A stretch of 64,000 bases of DNA from Ruminococcus sp. (GCF_016283395.1 NZ_JAEEMU010000033.1:1-64000), one strand, 5' to 3'. Positions 52,325 to 61,517 are shown, numbered from the stretch's first letter. The notes: generated from the sequence alone by a model not told the origin. Numbers and translations: made by a program.

Positions 52325-53458
52325 CTATCCATTTAAAAACATTTCCAGAGTGACAGGTATCGTGTGATACTGACCAAGGATATACTTCCTGAGAACTGCC
52401 GCATCAAACACGGTTATCATACCGTCCTGAAGAAGATCGGCACTCTGCATCTGCGCTTCGTTAAACTCGATCTCCTTTGCGATATACTTATTAATAGTAA
52501 TAAGATCAAAGGAATTTATCTCGCTGTCACCATTGACATCTCCTGAACCTACAGGGACTGTCTCTTGACTTTCGGGTATATACTGACCGTCAAGTGTCTT
52601 ATCGGTAGCTATGAATATCTGATCCCAGTAATATTTGAATGTACTGTCTTTCTCATAAGCACAGCCAACGCCGATATGTGTATAATCGGGATTCATAATT
52701 GCGTGCCAGTGAACAGGTGAACCCTTCCACTGATTGAATGTTTTTTGTGCAGTATCAGAACCGCCTGCTGTATTCTCGCCTGCTCTTGAATAAGGAACAA
52801 GCCCTGCATCAATTATAGTGATGAACAGGTCGCCCATGCTGAACTTTATTCCCTCTTCCTTGAGAAACTTAGTAACAGCTTCTTCGTATTTCTTATCAAC
52901 ACTGAATGATTTATTGTCCTCGCTCCATGTCTCAAAGAACTTCTTTTCTGTTAGCTTCTCTGCAAGACCTGTCATAGTCTCAACGCTTGTAAAGCCTGCG
53001 CCCTCACAGATAAGGATGCCCTCAACATCGTCCCTTTTCTTGGCATCGACTCTGAAAGACTTTTTATCCTCGCTCCATGTGGGGAAGCACCATTTCTCGT
53101 CAAGCTTCTTAGCGATAGCTTCGATCTTCTCTTCGCTGACATCATCAAGAGTGAATTCACATTCGTTTGTCAGGTAGAAAATTCTTCTTCCTGGACGATA
53201 GTGGCTGAAATCAAATATCAGCTCTCTTGCACGTTCACGAGCCTTATCATTAAGGTAAGGAACAGCTCTGAGAGGCTTTAAGCCCTCAGCTTGTCTTGCC
53301 TCATTAACAAGGATAACTATCTCATCTGCCATTGTATTAAGGTCTTTGTCCTCTACGGCATGAGTTACCCGAGGACGATAAGACATAAAACTAAAGGTCA
53401 TTAAGACAGACAAAAAAGCGGCGATCGCTTTCAGCGAGATATTTCTGATCTTTCTCAT
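52325..53458 (-). CDS. Secreted CAP (SCP/PR1) protein with a type I dockerin
   Basis: The protein is 377 residues from the ATG after GGAGGTG. A signal peptide precedes a CAP domain: ADEIVILVNEARQAEGLKPL, DKARERARELIFDFSHYRPG, then NTAGGSDTAQKTFNQWKGSP and MNPDYTHIGVGCAYEKDSTF. The CAP domain is interrupted by about 100 residues containing two related repeats (KWCFPTWSEDKKSFRVD and KKFFETWSEDNKSFSVD). The C-terminus is a dockerin: GDVNGDSEINSFDLITINKY and LLQDGMITVFDAAVLRKYIL. Dockerins bind cohesins of cellulosomes, so this protein may join a surface complex. Confidence 0.88.
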   Translation of the reverse strand: MRKIRNISLKAIAAFLSVLMTFSFMSYRPRVTHAVEDKDLNTMADEIVILVNEARQAEGLKPLRAVPYLNDKARERARELIFDFSHYRPGRRIFYLTNECEFTLDDVSEEKIEAIAKKLDEKWCFPTWSEDKKSFRVDAKKRDDVEGILICEGAGFTSVETMTGLAEKLTEKKFFETWSEDNKSFSVDKKYEEAVTKFLKEEGIKFSMGDLFITIIDAGLVPYSRAGENTAGGSDTAQKTFNQWKGSPVHWHAIMNPDYTHIGVGCAYEKDSTFKYYWDQIFIATDKTLDGQYIPESQETVPVGSGDVNGDSEINSFDLITINKYIAKEIEFNEAQMQSADLLQDGMITVFDAAVLRKYILGQYHTIPVTLEMFLNG

Positions 53459-53493
53459 ACCAACACCTCCATAAACATATTTTTTCATGCTCA

Positions 53494-53524
53494 TAAACTA
53501 TAACTATTTCTTTATTATAGTTTA
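53494..53524 (-). promoter_or_regulatory. Inverted repeat over the -10 region of the dockerin-CAP gene
   Basis: TAAACTATAA (53494-53503) and TTATAGTTTA (53515-53524) form a perfect 10-bp inverted repeat with an 11-base spacer. A TATAAT for the minus strand (53514-53519) lies in it. This may be an operator. Confidence 0.5.
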
Positions 53525-53673
53525 GCACAAGTAAATATAATTTTAAAGAGGTTTTGGTGCAAATTGTCGAATTTCACAACAAAATTCTACGTTTTGTACA
53601 ATAAAAATAATACAAAACGTAATATCACATTTTGTTTATCCGAAAAATAATTCGTATATTTTCCTATATATCG

Positions 53674-54123
53674 TTAATTATTTTCGCTATTCTTAATTAT
53701 TTCAAGAATTTTTCCCATATGCTTGTCTATAGCAAGGATAGAAATGTTGAGATAGTCCTCTATCTGCTTGCGAGGAGACTCTCCTTTAACGATAGCATTT
53801 ACAAGAACGATAAGCTCTCCGCGCTCGTCAATGAACATCTTGCAGCCGAAGCTCTCAGAGTCTAAATTGAACTCATTCATAGCCTTGTACAGTTCAATAC
53901 CGGGCTCATTGAAGCGTACCATCTGGCTCAGTGCAAGTGAGAGAGCACTGTTTGCGTCATTTACATGAATGAATACCAATGGTGTTACGCTCTCGTTATT
54001 AGGGAGCTTGGTACGAAATCTCATCATATTAGGATCCTGTTCGTTTACCTCAAAAGGAACATTTCTCTCCTTGAGAAGGTCACGGAAATCTTCTGTTATT
54101 TTAGAAATTGTATTATTAGCCAT
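53674..54123 (-). CDS. YbjN-like protein
   Basis: The protein is 149 residues from the ATG (product MANNTISKITEDF) eight bases after GGAGG; an upstream ATG overlaps that site. Its length and layout fit the YbjN family (SEFGCK-like turn seen as SESFGCKMFIDERGELIVLV). No catalytic motif or signal is present. YbjN members are linked to stress and motility control in E. coli, but the role here is unknown. It has its own strong promoter. Confidence 0.6.
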   Translation of the reverse strand: MANNTISKITEDFRDLLKERNVPFEVNEQDPNMMRFRTKLPNNESVTPLVFIHVNDANSALSLALSQMVRFNEPGIELYKAMNEFNLDSESFGCKMFIDERGELIVLVNAIVKGESPRKQIEDYLNISILAIDKHMGKILEIIKNSENN

Positions 54124-54172
54124 TGTTTTTTCCTCCATTTATGGTTGTTTTCGGTGATTTTGCTGTAATTTC

Positions 54173-54201
54173 ATTATACCACACTATATATAATTTGTCA
54201 A
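54173..54201 (-). promoter_or_regulatory. Consensus promoter of the YbjN-like gene
   Basis: TTGACA (54196-54201), 17 bases, TATAAT (54173-54178). Confidence 0.85.
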
Positions 54202-54216
54202 TATTGCTTTACAGAA

Positions 54217-54240
54217 AAAGCACCCGTCTCCGAGTGCTTT
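54217..54240 (-). terminator. Short hairpin with U tract upstream of the YbjN-like gene
   Basis: AAAGCAC/GTGCTTT followed on the minus strand by TTCTG (five T in all). It may end a minus-strand transcript or be a second stop for the lipoprotein gene. Confidence 0.5.
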
Positions 54241-54258
54241 CCCTTTAGGGTGGTTTAT

Positions 54259-54360
54259 ATGAAAAATAGAAGCTTTCTTAATGATGTTTTCAGCTCCTTA
54301 AAGCTGAACATTTACGGGCTGTCACTGCTCTGTGCAGTGCTCCCTGTTGTCTTTCCATGA
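54259..54360 (+). CDS. Possible 33-residue hydrophobic peptide
   Basis: An ATG five bases after AGGGTGG opens a 33-codon frame (MKNRSFLNDVFSSLKLN, then IYGLSLLCAVLPVVFP) ending at TGA. The second half could cross the membrane. No clear promoter or homology is evident, and the DNA also contains small inverted repeats (CACTGC/GCAGTG), so it may be chance. Confidence 0.3.
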   Translation: MKNRSFLNDVFSSLKLNIYGLSLLCAVLPVVFP

Positions 54361-54416
54361 TGTTATTATATAACCCGGATATGTTTATTCTGTGACAGAA
54401 AACTGAATGAAAGGAA

Positions 54417-54445
54417 AAATCCTCACGGGTAAATCGTGAGGATTT
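54417..54445 (-). terminator. Terminator of the lipoprotein gene
   Basis: The 11-bp stem AAATCCTCACG/CGTGAGGATTT is followed on the minus strand by TTTTTCC, shortly after the lipoprotein stop. Confidence 0.85.
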
Positions 54446-54459
54446 CGGGAAATTATGTG

Positions 54460-55191
54460 TTATTTGTCGAGTCCTGAGATACTGAATTCCACTTCAACTT
54501 TAGTCCATTCATCAAATGCACCTGTATCCACAAGCTGAGCAGAATAGCTTCCGTCGTTGATATCGGAAGGTGAAGTGTTGTCATAATTATTGAAAAGCGC
54601 ACCCTTATCGCACCTTGAATCGTCAGGAAGTCCGTCATCGCTTATCCATTCATTGAATATATTTGAGCGAAGCTTGCCTGCATCTGTATAAGTGAAGCTC
54701 TTCTTTTTGAGTTCAACATCTTTTCCGTCGACTTTTACCTTTTTGATAGTTATTACAGCATCGGGAACTGCTGTCTCGCCGTCCTCTATTATAACAGCGG
54801 CATATTCCATTCCCTTTGGCTTATACTCTTTATCGGGATCGCCTGTAGCTCTGTATCTGAAGCCCTTTGTATCCGCATTTACGCTTACCTTATAGTCTCC
54901 GTTGCCGTCGATATGGACTACTCCTGCATCAAAGGTGAGCTGATTGTTCTCATCGCTTCCGCCGAGATACTGCATTCTGAACTCCTTATCGGCAATGGCA
55001 AGGTATGCATCGCCTGTACCTGCTGTAACTGTATCCTCAAACTGAACGTCTGAAAGGTCATCAGCGACAGCATTTTTATTCTCGGTACTCTCTATATTCT
55101 TGCTGGTCTTGACTTTCTCATTACATGAAACAGCTGCTCCGCAAATAATGACCGCAGCGGCACAAACTGCGAATATTCTTCTGATATCCAT
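54460..55191 (-). CDS. Putative lipoprotein
   Basis: The protein is 243 residues from the ATG (product MDIRRIFAVCAA). The signal peptide ends in a lipobox-like CGAAVSCNEK. The rest is beta-rich with blocks such as NQLTFDAGVVHIDGNGDYKV and WTKVEVEFSISGL. I recognise no family. It lies between the ABC exporter operon and the YbjN-like gene and is flanked by terminators, so it seems to be its own unit. Confidence 0.65.
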   Translation of the reverse strand: MDIRRIFAVCAAAVIICGAAVSCNEKVKTSKNIESTENKNAVADDLSDVQFEDTVTAGTGDAYLAIADKEFRMQYLGGSDENNQLTFDAGVVHIDGNGDYKVSVNADTKGFRYRATGDPDKEYKPKGMEYAAVIIEDGETAVPDAVITIKKVKVDGKDVELKKKSFTYTDAGKLRSNIFNEWISDDGLPDDSRCDKGALFNNYDNTSPSDINDGSYSAQLVDTGAFDEWTKVEVEFSISGLDK

Positions 55192-55260
55192 ATCCTGTCC
55201 TCTTTCCGAAATCATACTTTTTATGCATAAAATACACTACTATATATAATACACAATAAA

Positions 55261-55306
55261 TGCCGCAGGTTCAAGCTGCTTAATAAACAAACTTTTTTCT
55301 GCGGCA
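55261..55306 (-). terminator. Possible terminator of the heterodimeric exporter operon
   Basis: TGCCGCAG/CTGCGGCA stem with a long loop, about 25 bases past the stop, then TTTATTG on the minus strand. It is weak, because the loop is about 30 bases. Confidence 0.4.
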
Positions 55307-55330
55307 AAAAAATGAATTGTGTAAAATAAC

Positions 55331-57223
55331 TTACGACAGCTCAAACATTCCCGTATAGAGCTGGTAATACTTTCCGTGCTGAGCAATAAGCTCGTTGTGG
55401 TTTCCTCGCTCGATTATCTTACCGTGTTCGAGAACCATTATAGCATGGGAATTGCGTACTGTGGACAGTCTGTGAGCGATAACGAATACCGTTCTGCCGT
55501 CCATAAGAGAGTCCATACCCTTTTCGATAAGAGCCTCTGTACGTGTGTCGATAGAGCTTGTAGCCTCATCGAGGATAAGTACAGGCGGGTCTGCAACTGC
55601 GGCACGGGCGATCGCAAGGAGCTGCCTCTGTCCCTGTGAAAGATTTGCACCGTCAGCTGTGAGCATGGTATCATAGCCGTTTTCAAGATGATTTATGAAG
55701 CTGTCGGCATTTGCCAGCTTAGCAGCAGCATATACTTCCTCATCGGTGGCATCAAGCTTTCCGTAGCGGATATTCTCCATGACCGTACCTGTGAAAAGGT
55801 GTGTATCCTGCAAAACTATTGACTGTGAACGGCGCAGGTCGTCCTTCTTTATCTTGTTGATGTTTATGCCGTCATAGCGTATCTTGCCCTCGGGCACATC
55901 GTAAAAGCGGTTGATAAGGTTGATTATGGTAGTCTTTCCTGCTCCCGTAGAACCAACAAAGGCTATCTTCTGTCCCGGCTTTGCATAGAGCGAAATGCCG
56001 TTGAGCACCGTCTTATTCGGCTCATAGCCGAACACTACATCATCGAACTCCACGTTACCGCGAACTTCCGTATATGTAATAGTACCGTCAGCCTTGTGAG
56101 GGTGTTTCCAAGCCCACCTGCCTGTACGCTTGTCAGTCTCGGTTATATTGCCGTCCTTGGCGATATCGGCATTTACAAGAGTTACATAGCCGTCATCGAC
56201 CTCGGGCTCTTCGTCTATAACGCGGAAGATACGCTCTGCACCTGCAAGTGCTGTTAGCACGGAGTTGAGCTGCTGAGACACCTGTGTTATAGGCTGTGAG
56301 AATGAACGTGTGAACTGCAAATAGGATACTACCGTACCAACAGTCATGCCGCCTATGCCCTTTACAGCCATGATACCGCCTGCAATAGCGGTCATAGCAT
56401 AGTGTATGTAGGAAAGGTTGTTCATTATCGGCATAATGACATTGGCAAATGTATTTGCATGAGTAGCTGCTTTGCAAAGCTCCTCATTCAGTGCATCGAA
56501 CTCCTCGGCTGCCTTGTCCTCGTGGCAGAATACCTTTACCACCTTCTGACCGTCTATCATTTCCTCAATATATCCGTTTACTTTTCCAAGTGCTTTCTGC
56601 TGTGCAGCAAAGCCCTTGCCGCTTCGTGAGCCCACAAAGCCTATGACCTTGAATATAACGAACAGCACAGCTACTACAAGTATGGTAAGTCTCCAGCTGT
56701 ATATGAGCATTGCGGTAAACACGCCCACGATAGTTATAGCAGAGCTTATGAACTGAGCGATACTGTTGCTGAGCATCTCGCGGATAGCGTCCGTATCGTT
56801 GGTGTAAAGGCTCATGAGCTCGCCGTGAGTATGCTTGTCAAAGAAGCGTATTGGCAGCATCTCCATTTTGCAGAAAAGGTCATTTCTTATTCGCATGAGA
56901 GTAGTTGTTGATATCTTCATCATCACACGCTGATAAAACAGCGACGATAACGCGCCCACAGCATATATCACTGCCATGACTGTAAGTAAGCCGATGAATT
57001 TTCCGTACTTCCAGTCTCCTGTTTTGAATGCGTCCTCAAGGTTATCAATGATGGGCTTTAACAGGTAGTTTCCTGCTATTCCCGCAAAGGCACTGAAAAA
57101 TATACCGATGACCACAAATATGAACTGTACTCGGAAGCCGTGCATATAACTGAAAATACGCTTCAATGCAGCAAATGTGTTTTCAGGCTTAGCCATTGGC
57201 TTCATTTCTTTCATAGGAGGCAT
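55331..57223 (-). CDS. ABC multidrug exporter half, catalytic (BmrD-like)
   Basis: The protein is 630 residues: six helices then an ATPase. Walker A is FVGSTGAGKTTIINL; the signature is NLSQGQRQLLAIARA; Walker B is PVLILDEATSSID with the catalytic Glu; and the H-loop is VIAHRLSTV. An extra segment of about 35 residues lies between membrane and ATPase domains. The start overlaps the stop of the partner gene (TAATG). The two make a heterodimeric exporter with one good ATP site. Confidence 0.93.
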   Translation of the reverse strand: MPPMKEMKPMAKPENTFAALKRIFSYMHGFRVQFIFVVIGIFFSAFAGIAGNYLLKPIIDNLEDAFKTGDWKYGKFIGLLTVMAVIYAVGALSSLFYQRVMMKISTTTLMRIRNDLFCKMEMLPIRFFDKHTHGELMSLYTNDTDAIREMLSNSIAQFISSAITIVGVFTAMLIYSWRLTILVVAVLFVIFKVIGFVGSRSGKGFAAQQKALGKVNGYIEEMIDGQKVVKVFCHEDKAAEEFDALNEELCKAATHANTFANVIMPIMNNLSYIHYAMTAIAGGIMAVKGIGGMTVGTVVSYLQFTRSFSQPITQVSQQLNSVLTALAGAERIFRVIDEEPEVDDGYVTLVNADIAKDGNITETDKRTGRWAWKHPHKADGTITYTEVRGNVEFDDVVFGYEPNKTVLNGISLYAKPGQKIAFVGSTGAGKTTIINLINRFYDVPEGKIRYDGININKIKKDDLRRSQSIVLQDTHLFTGTVMENIRYGKLDATDEEVYAAAKLANADSFINHLENGYDTMLTADGANLSQGQRQLLAIARAAVADPPVLILDEATSSIDTRTEALIEKGMDSLMDGRTVFVIAHRLSTVRNSHAIMVLEHGKIIERGNHNELIAQHGKYYQLYTGMFELS

Positions 57224-58950
57224 TATTCATCAGCTCCTTTCTGCTGTGAGTCATATACCTCACGGTATATCTCACTTGACTGCATAAGCTCATCATGTGT
57301 GCCTATATCGGTTATCCTTCCGCCGTCCATAACGATGATACGGTCAGCATCCATAACTGAGGAAATACGCTGAGCAATTATGATAGTCGTAGTGTCTGCA
57401 AGCTTTTCACTGAAAGCCTTGCGGATACTGCTGTCGGTAGCTGTATCAACAGCACTTGTTGAGTCATCAAGAATGATTATCTTAGGCTTTTTCAGAAGCG
57501 CACGTGCAATACATAGTCTCTGCTTCTGTCCGCCCGAAACGTTTACGCCGCCCTGTCCGAGGTTGGTGTCGTAGCCGTCGGGGAATCCCATTATGAAATC
57601 ATGAGCGCAGGCTGATTTGCAGGCCTCGATTATCTCCTCATCAGTTGCATTCTCATTTCCCCAGCGGAGATTGTTTTTGATAGTGCCCGAGAAGAGAACG
57701 TTTTTCTGCAATACCATAGCAACCTGGTTTCTCAGGGTTTCAAGAGCGTAGTCCTTTACATCGTGACCGCCTACGATAACTTTTCCCTTTGTTGTGTCGT
57801 AAAGACGAGGGATAAGCTGTACCAGCGATGTCTTTGACGAGCCTGTACCGCCGATGATGCCGATAGTTTCGCCTGATTTTATATCAAGGTCTATGTTTTC
57901 AAGGGCGAGATTTTCCATATCATCATAATAGCTGAAGCTTACGCCCTCAAAGCGTATCGAGCCGTCCTCAGCTGATACTTCCGAGTTTTCCGGATCCTTT
58001 ATCGTCGGTTCTTCCGCAAGCACCTCATATATACGCTGGAGCGATGCTCTTGAGATAACGAAGGTGATAAAGAGCATTGATATCATCATAAGTGAAAGGA
58101 GTATCTGTCCCACGTACATGATAAAGCTTGAAAGCTCACCTGTACCGATATTTCCGTCAACTGCCATATGTCCGCCGAAGTAGAGTATAGCCGTTATGCT
58201 GGCATACATTACAAGCTGCATGATAGGCATATTGAGTATTACCAGCTTTTCCGCAGCAAACTGCGCACGGCGTACACTGTCGGTATTCTCCTCAAAGCTC
58301 TTCTTCTCGTATTCCTCACGGGCAAAAGCCTTTACAACGCGGATACCTATGAGGTTTTCCTGTATCTTTCCGTTCATGCCGTCGTACTTTTTCAGCATGA
58401 TACCGAAGCGCGGATGCGCCTTTGAGATAATAAAGAACACCGCAAAAGCAAGTACAGGTATGGCGAAAAGGAATACCAGCGAAAGCCTTGCGTTCTGCCT
58501 TACAGCCATACAGGTAGCACATATGAGCATTATAGGTGAACGGAACGCCATACGAATGAACATCATGAACGCATTCTGTATATTGGTAACATCTGTGGTC
58601 AGTCTTGTTGTCAGCGAAGCTGTGGAGAACTTATCCACATTCGCAAAGGAAAAGTCCTGCACCTTTCGAAAAAGCGCGCTCCTGAGATTTTTTGCAAAGC
58701 CCATAGCCGCAACCGCGCTGAATCTCGCCGCAAGTGCGCCGAAGCAAAGCGAACAGACAGACATCACGACCATAAGTCCGCCCATTTTTGCAACATATCC
58801 TATATCTCCTTTTTTGACACCGTTATCGATTATCAGTGCCATTACCATAGGGATAAGCACCTCCATGAGCACCTCACCGATAATGGTCACAGGCGAGAGA
58901 ATTGCCTGTTTCTTGTACTTTCCGATGTTTGAAAATATAGTTTTATACAT
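57223..58950 (-). CDS. ABC multidrug exporter half, degenerate site (BmrC-like)
   Basis: The protein is 575 residues; I chose the second ATG (product MYKTIFSNIGKYKKQ), six bases after GGGG. It has six helices and an ATPase. Walker A is IIGGTGSSKTSLVQL (Ser where Gly is usual), the signature is NVSGGQKQRLCIARA, and Walker B is KIIILDDSTSAVD, with Asp in place of the catalytic Glu. That is the known pattern of the inactive half in BmrCD-type heterodimers. It is the first gene of the operon. Confidence 0.93.
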   Translation of the reverse strand: MYKTIFSNIGKYKKQAILSPVTIIGEVLMEVLIPMVMALIIDNGVKKGDIGYVAKMGGLMVVMSVCSLCFGALAARFSAVAAMGFAKNLRSALFRKVQDFSFANVDKFSTASLTTRLTTDVTNIQNAFMMFIRMAFRSPIMLICATCMAVRQNARLSLVFLFAIPVLAFAVFFIISKAHPRFGIMLKKYDGMNGKIQENLIGIRVVKAFAREEYEKKSFEENTDSVRRAQFAAEKLVILNMPIMQLVMYASITAILYFGGHMAVDGNIGTGELSSFIMYVGQILLSLMMISMLFITFVISRASLQRIYEVLAEEPTIKDPENSEVSAEDGSIRFEGVSFSYYDDMENLALENIDLDIKSGETIGIIGGTGSSKTSLVQLIPRLYDTTKGKVIVGGHDVKDYALETLRNQVAMVLQKNVLFSGTIKNNLRWGNENATDEEIIEACKSACAHDFIMGFPDGYDTNLGQGGVNVSGGQKQRLCIARALLKKPKIIILDDSTSAVDTATDSSIRKAFSEKLADTTTIIIAQRISSVMDADRIIVMDGGRITDIGTHDELMQSSEIYREVYDSQQKGADE

Positions 58951-58989
58951 CGGCATTCCCCTTTCTGTTTTGAATTTAGCCTAACTTTC

Positions 58990-59018
58990 ATTATATCATT
59001 CCTGCACGACCGTGTCAA
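58990..59018 (-). promoter_or_regulatory. Consensus promoter of the exporter operon
   Basis: TTGACA (59013-59018), 17 bases, TATAAT (58990-58995), divergent from the CPBP promoter. Confidence 0.85.
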
Positions 59019-59031
59019 ATGAGGGGATGGC

Positions 59032-59060
59032 TTGACAAGTACTGTTTACTATAGTAAAAT
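59032..59060 (+). promoter_or_regulatory. Promoter of the second CPBP gene
   Basis: TTGACA (59032-59037), 17 bases, TAAAAT (59055-59060), followed by GGAGGTG and the ATG within 20 bases. Confidence 0.8.
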
Positions 59061-59079
59061 GGATATTGGAGGTGTTTGA

Positions 59080-60078
59080 ATGTTCGATTACAGACCTAAA
59101 ATGTTTGACGAAGCGTCAAAGTCTCACGCTTCAAAGAAACTCTCTTCTATACTGCTCACTTTCATAGTGGTATTTTTAGTATTATACCTGCTTGAATCCA
59201 TTATCCCTTCTGTGATAACCACCAAGCCCATGCTTGAGGAAATGAAAGAAAACGGCTATCTGCAAAACGGGGAGAAATTCAACTTAAAACAATCCATGAA
59301 AATAGCCACAAAGGTATTAGCAGTACCGGGAGTAATGATACCTTCCCTTTTATCAACTATCATCGGTACTATCGGTGCGATATTCTACTGCCGATGTGTT
59401 GAGATGAGACCTGTCAGCTCAATGGGAGCAAGAAAAAAAGGTCTTATCCCCCACTATCTCACGGGACTCTTTATCGGACTCATAATAATGAGCGCGATAA
59501 CATTTCTCAGCGTTGCTTTCGGTGCAAACACCATATCGGTATGCAGCAATGTAAATTACAAGCTGCTCCCTCTTTTCCTGCTGGGATTTCTGGTACAGGG
59601 CATGAGTGAGGAATTCATCTTCCGCGGATACCTTATGAACTCCATAGGCGGAGGCGGACATCACACAGCTATAGCAGTCGGATTAAGTGCTGTATTCTTC
59701 GGACTTGCACACGCCATGAACCCGGGCTTCGGACCTTTGCCATTTATAAATCTTGTACTTTTCGGCGTATTTGCCGCTGTTTATATGATACTATTCGATA
59801 ATATATGGGGCATAGCCGCTATACATTCCATATGGAACTTTGCACAGGGCAATATCTACGGCATAAGCGTAAGCGGTTTGGATCAGAGCGAGTCTTTACT
59901 GAAAACAACTCAGGTATCGGATAAAGCTTTCCTTACAGGCGGAGAATTCGGTATAGAGGGAAGTATATGCACTACTATCGTGCTGCTGGTATGTATCGCA
60001 TTCTCAGCATATATATTATACAGAAAATCGAAAACTGCTCCGCAAGCCGAAACAGTCTCCGAGGATAATAAAAACTGA
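59080..60078 (+). CDS. CPBP-family intramembrane protease
   Basis: The protein is 332 residues with about eight helices. Motifs are MSEEFIFRGYL (EExxxR), a His in FFGLAHAMNPGFG, and IHSIWNF. The C-terminal block GGEFGIEGSI matches GGKYGIEASI of the gene at 37979, so the two are paralogues. It is likely monocistronic. Substrate unknown. Confidence 0.9.
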   Translation: MFDYRPKMFDEASKSHASKKLSSILLTFIVVFLVLYLLESIIPSVITTKPMLEEMKENGYLQNGEKFNLKQSMKIATKVLAVPGVMIPSLLSTIIGTIGAIFYCRCVEMRPVSSMGARKKGLIPHYLTGLFIGLIIMSAITFLSVAFGANTISVCSNVNYKLLPLFLLGFLVQGMSEEFIFRGYLMNSIGGGGHHTAIAVGLSAVFFGLAHAMNPGFGPLPFINLVLFGVFAAVYMILFDNIWGIAAIHSIWNFAQGNIYGISVSGLDQSESLLKTTQVSDKAFLTGGEFGIEGSICTTIVLLVCIAFSAYILYRKSKTAPQAETVSEDNKN

Positions 60079-60117
60079 CCATACTGTAAATTGAAATAGG
60101 GAAAAACTTTGTAATAC

Positions 60118-60240
60118 AGCCTTTAGCCCTTAGCCGTTGGCTATTAGCCAATGTGTCGCCTTCGGCGAATAATTTAAATAATGTGAGCGTAAGCGAACTC
60201 TTTTGGCTAAGGGTTCATGGCTAACGGCTAATGGCTGAGA
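60118..60240. repeat. Inverted-repeat element related to the one at 15877-15994
   Basis: Inverted TTAGCC-type simple repeats flank the element (about 60119-60150 and 60203-60238). The core holds TTTAAATAATGTGAGCG and GTCGCCTTCGGCGA. On the opposite strand the core matches that of the element at 15906-15958 (GTTCGCT, CGCTC, TTTAAAT, GGCGAC). The flanks differ between copies but stay inverted. Confidence 0.65.
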
Positions 60241-60293
60241 TAATACTTCATTGATTCAATTATTATCAAGCGCAATGCTTGTATAAAAGTTCA

Positions 60294-60318
60294 AGCCCCG
60301 AGGCATTGCCTCGGGGCT
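60294..60318 (-). terminator. Bidirectional terminator between CPBP genes
   Basis: AGCCCCGAGG/CCTCGGGGCT hairpin between convergent CPBP genes; T-rich on the plus strand (TTATTGATTATG), with AACTTTTATAC on the minus. Confidence 0.7.
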
Positions 60319-60332
60319 TATTGATTATGTTT

Positions 60333-61517
60333 TTAAGTGATTGCAATAAGGAACACAAGATATGCAACATTCAGCAGAAATGCAATAACAAATCCAACTG
60401 AAGTCTTTGCTATCGCAAAGCCTCTTCTTGTCTGCGCAGGTGTTGATACAGGGAATTTACATTCCTTTCTCAGCAATACGAGCAATGCAAGTCCTGCTAT
60501 AGCTCCTGCATACATAAGGAGCGTAAATCCTATAACAAGTGCTGTATCGCCTTTCAGCTCGGTAACTATCGTTACCATGGTATTTAAGAAGATATGGACT
60601 ATTACCGAAGGCACGATAGAATTATGCTTCATGTCGATATGTCCAAGGAACAGACCGAGAAGACACGCCAGTATGAACTGCGGAACATTTCCGTGGGCAA
60701 GTCCGAAGAACATAGCCGAAGCGATTATGCCGAAACGCTGATTTGCTTTTGAGAATATCTTCATAAGCGCACCGCGAAAGAATATCTCCTCAGTGATAGG
60801 AGCTATAATGCAGCTGTACACAAGCATGACCGCAAAGCCCATGCCTGTTTTTCCGTAATCGCTGTCTATTACGTCTGTAGTGTAGCCGTAATGTGAAAAG
60901 ATATCCTCTACTCCCGTGGCTAAATATGTAGAAACGATCAGCAGGAAAAGTCCCGTCATACAATATTTGACAACATCGCCGAAACCGAGATCCTTCGTCT
61001 GTATCATGAAGGACGGTTTTATTTTTGCCCATTTAAGCCCTAAAAACGCAAAAACTACATTTGCGGTAAGGTATGTCAGCATATTTATCGCAGGAAATAT
61101 GGAAGTATTATTCATATAATGCGATATCGCTCCTGCGGAAGCATCGGGATTTATCGCACCGAGTATATACTTTATCAGGAATATCAGTCCGTAAACAATA
61201 AGGTTCGAGCCGAAGAACTGAAATACCAGCGTAAATCCGCCTATATTGTAAAAACGCCGTATCGCCGACTTTTCGACCTTTGCAGGCTCGAATGATACAG
61301 CAAATTCGGGCATCGTTATCCACGGAAGTATCTCAGAATAGTCATCTCTGTACCAGCGGAACTCCGTAGGATTTTTGAAAGGATCATATGCATCGGTCTT
61401 TGTGGACTCGAGATACTCCCTTTCCTTAGCCTCAAGCTGCTTCGTAAGATTATATATTTCATGATTAAGGGCTGCGAACTGCGCTCTCTGATCTTGTGTG
61501 CCGTCAAATTCAGTCAT
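60333..61517 (-). CDS. CPBP-family intramembrane protease, divergent type
   Basis: The protein is 394 residues. A soluble N-terminus of about 90 residues (acidic, with ILPWITMPEFAVSFEPAKVE) precedes eight helices. Motifs are APITEEIFFRGALM, a His in FFGLAHGNVPQF, and VIVHIFLNT. It is not a close relative of the other two CPBP genes. Its stop is 14 bases from a bidirectional terminator. Confidence 0.9.
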   Translation of the reverse strand: MTEFDGTQDQRAQFAALNHEIYNLTKQLEAKEREYLESTKTDAYDPFKNPTEFRWYRDDYSEILPWITMPEFAVSFEPAKVEKSAIRRFYNIGGFTLVFQFFGSNLIVYGLIFLIKYILGAINPDASAGAISHYMNNTSIFPAINMLTYLTANVVFAFLGLKWAKIKPSFMIQTKDLGFGDVVKYCMTGLFLLIVSTYLATGVEDIFSHYGYTTDVIDSDYGKTGMGFAVMLVYSCIIAPITEEIFFRGALMKIFSKANQRFGIIASAMFFGLAHGNVPQFILACLLGLFLGHIDMKHNSIVPSVIVHIFLNTMVTIVTELKGDTALVIGFTLLMYAGAIAGLALLVLLRKECKFPVSTPAQTRRGFAIAKTSVGFVIAFLLNVAYLVFLIAIT

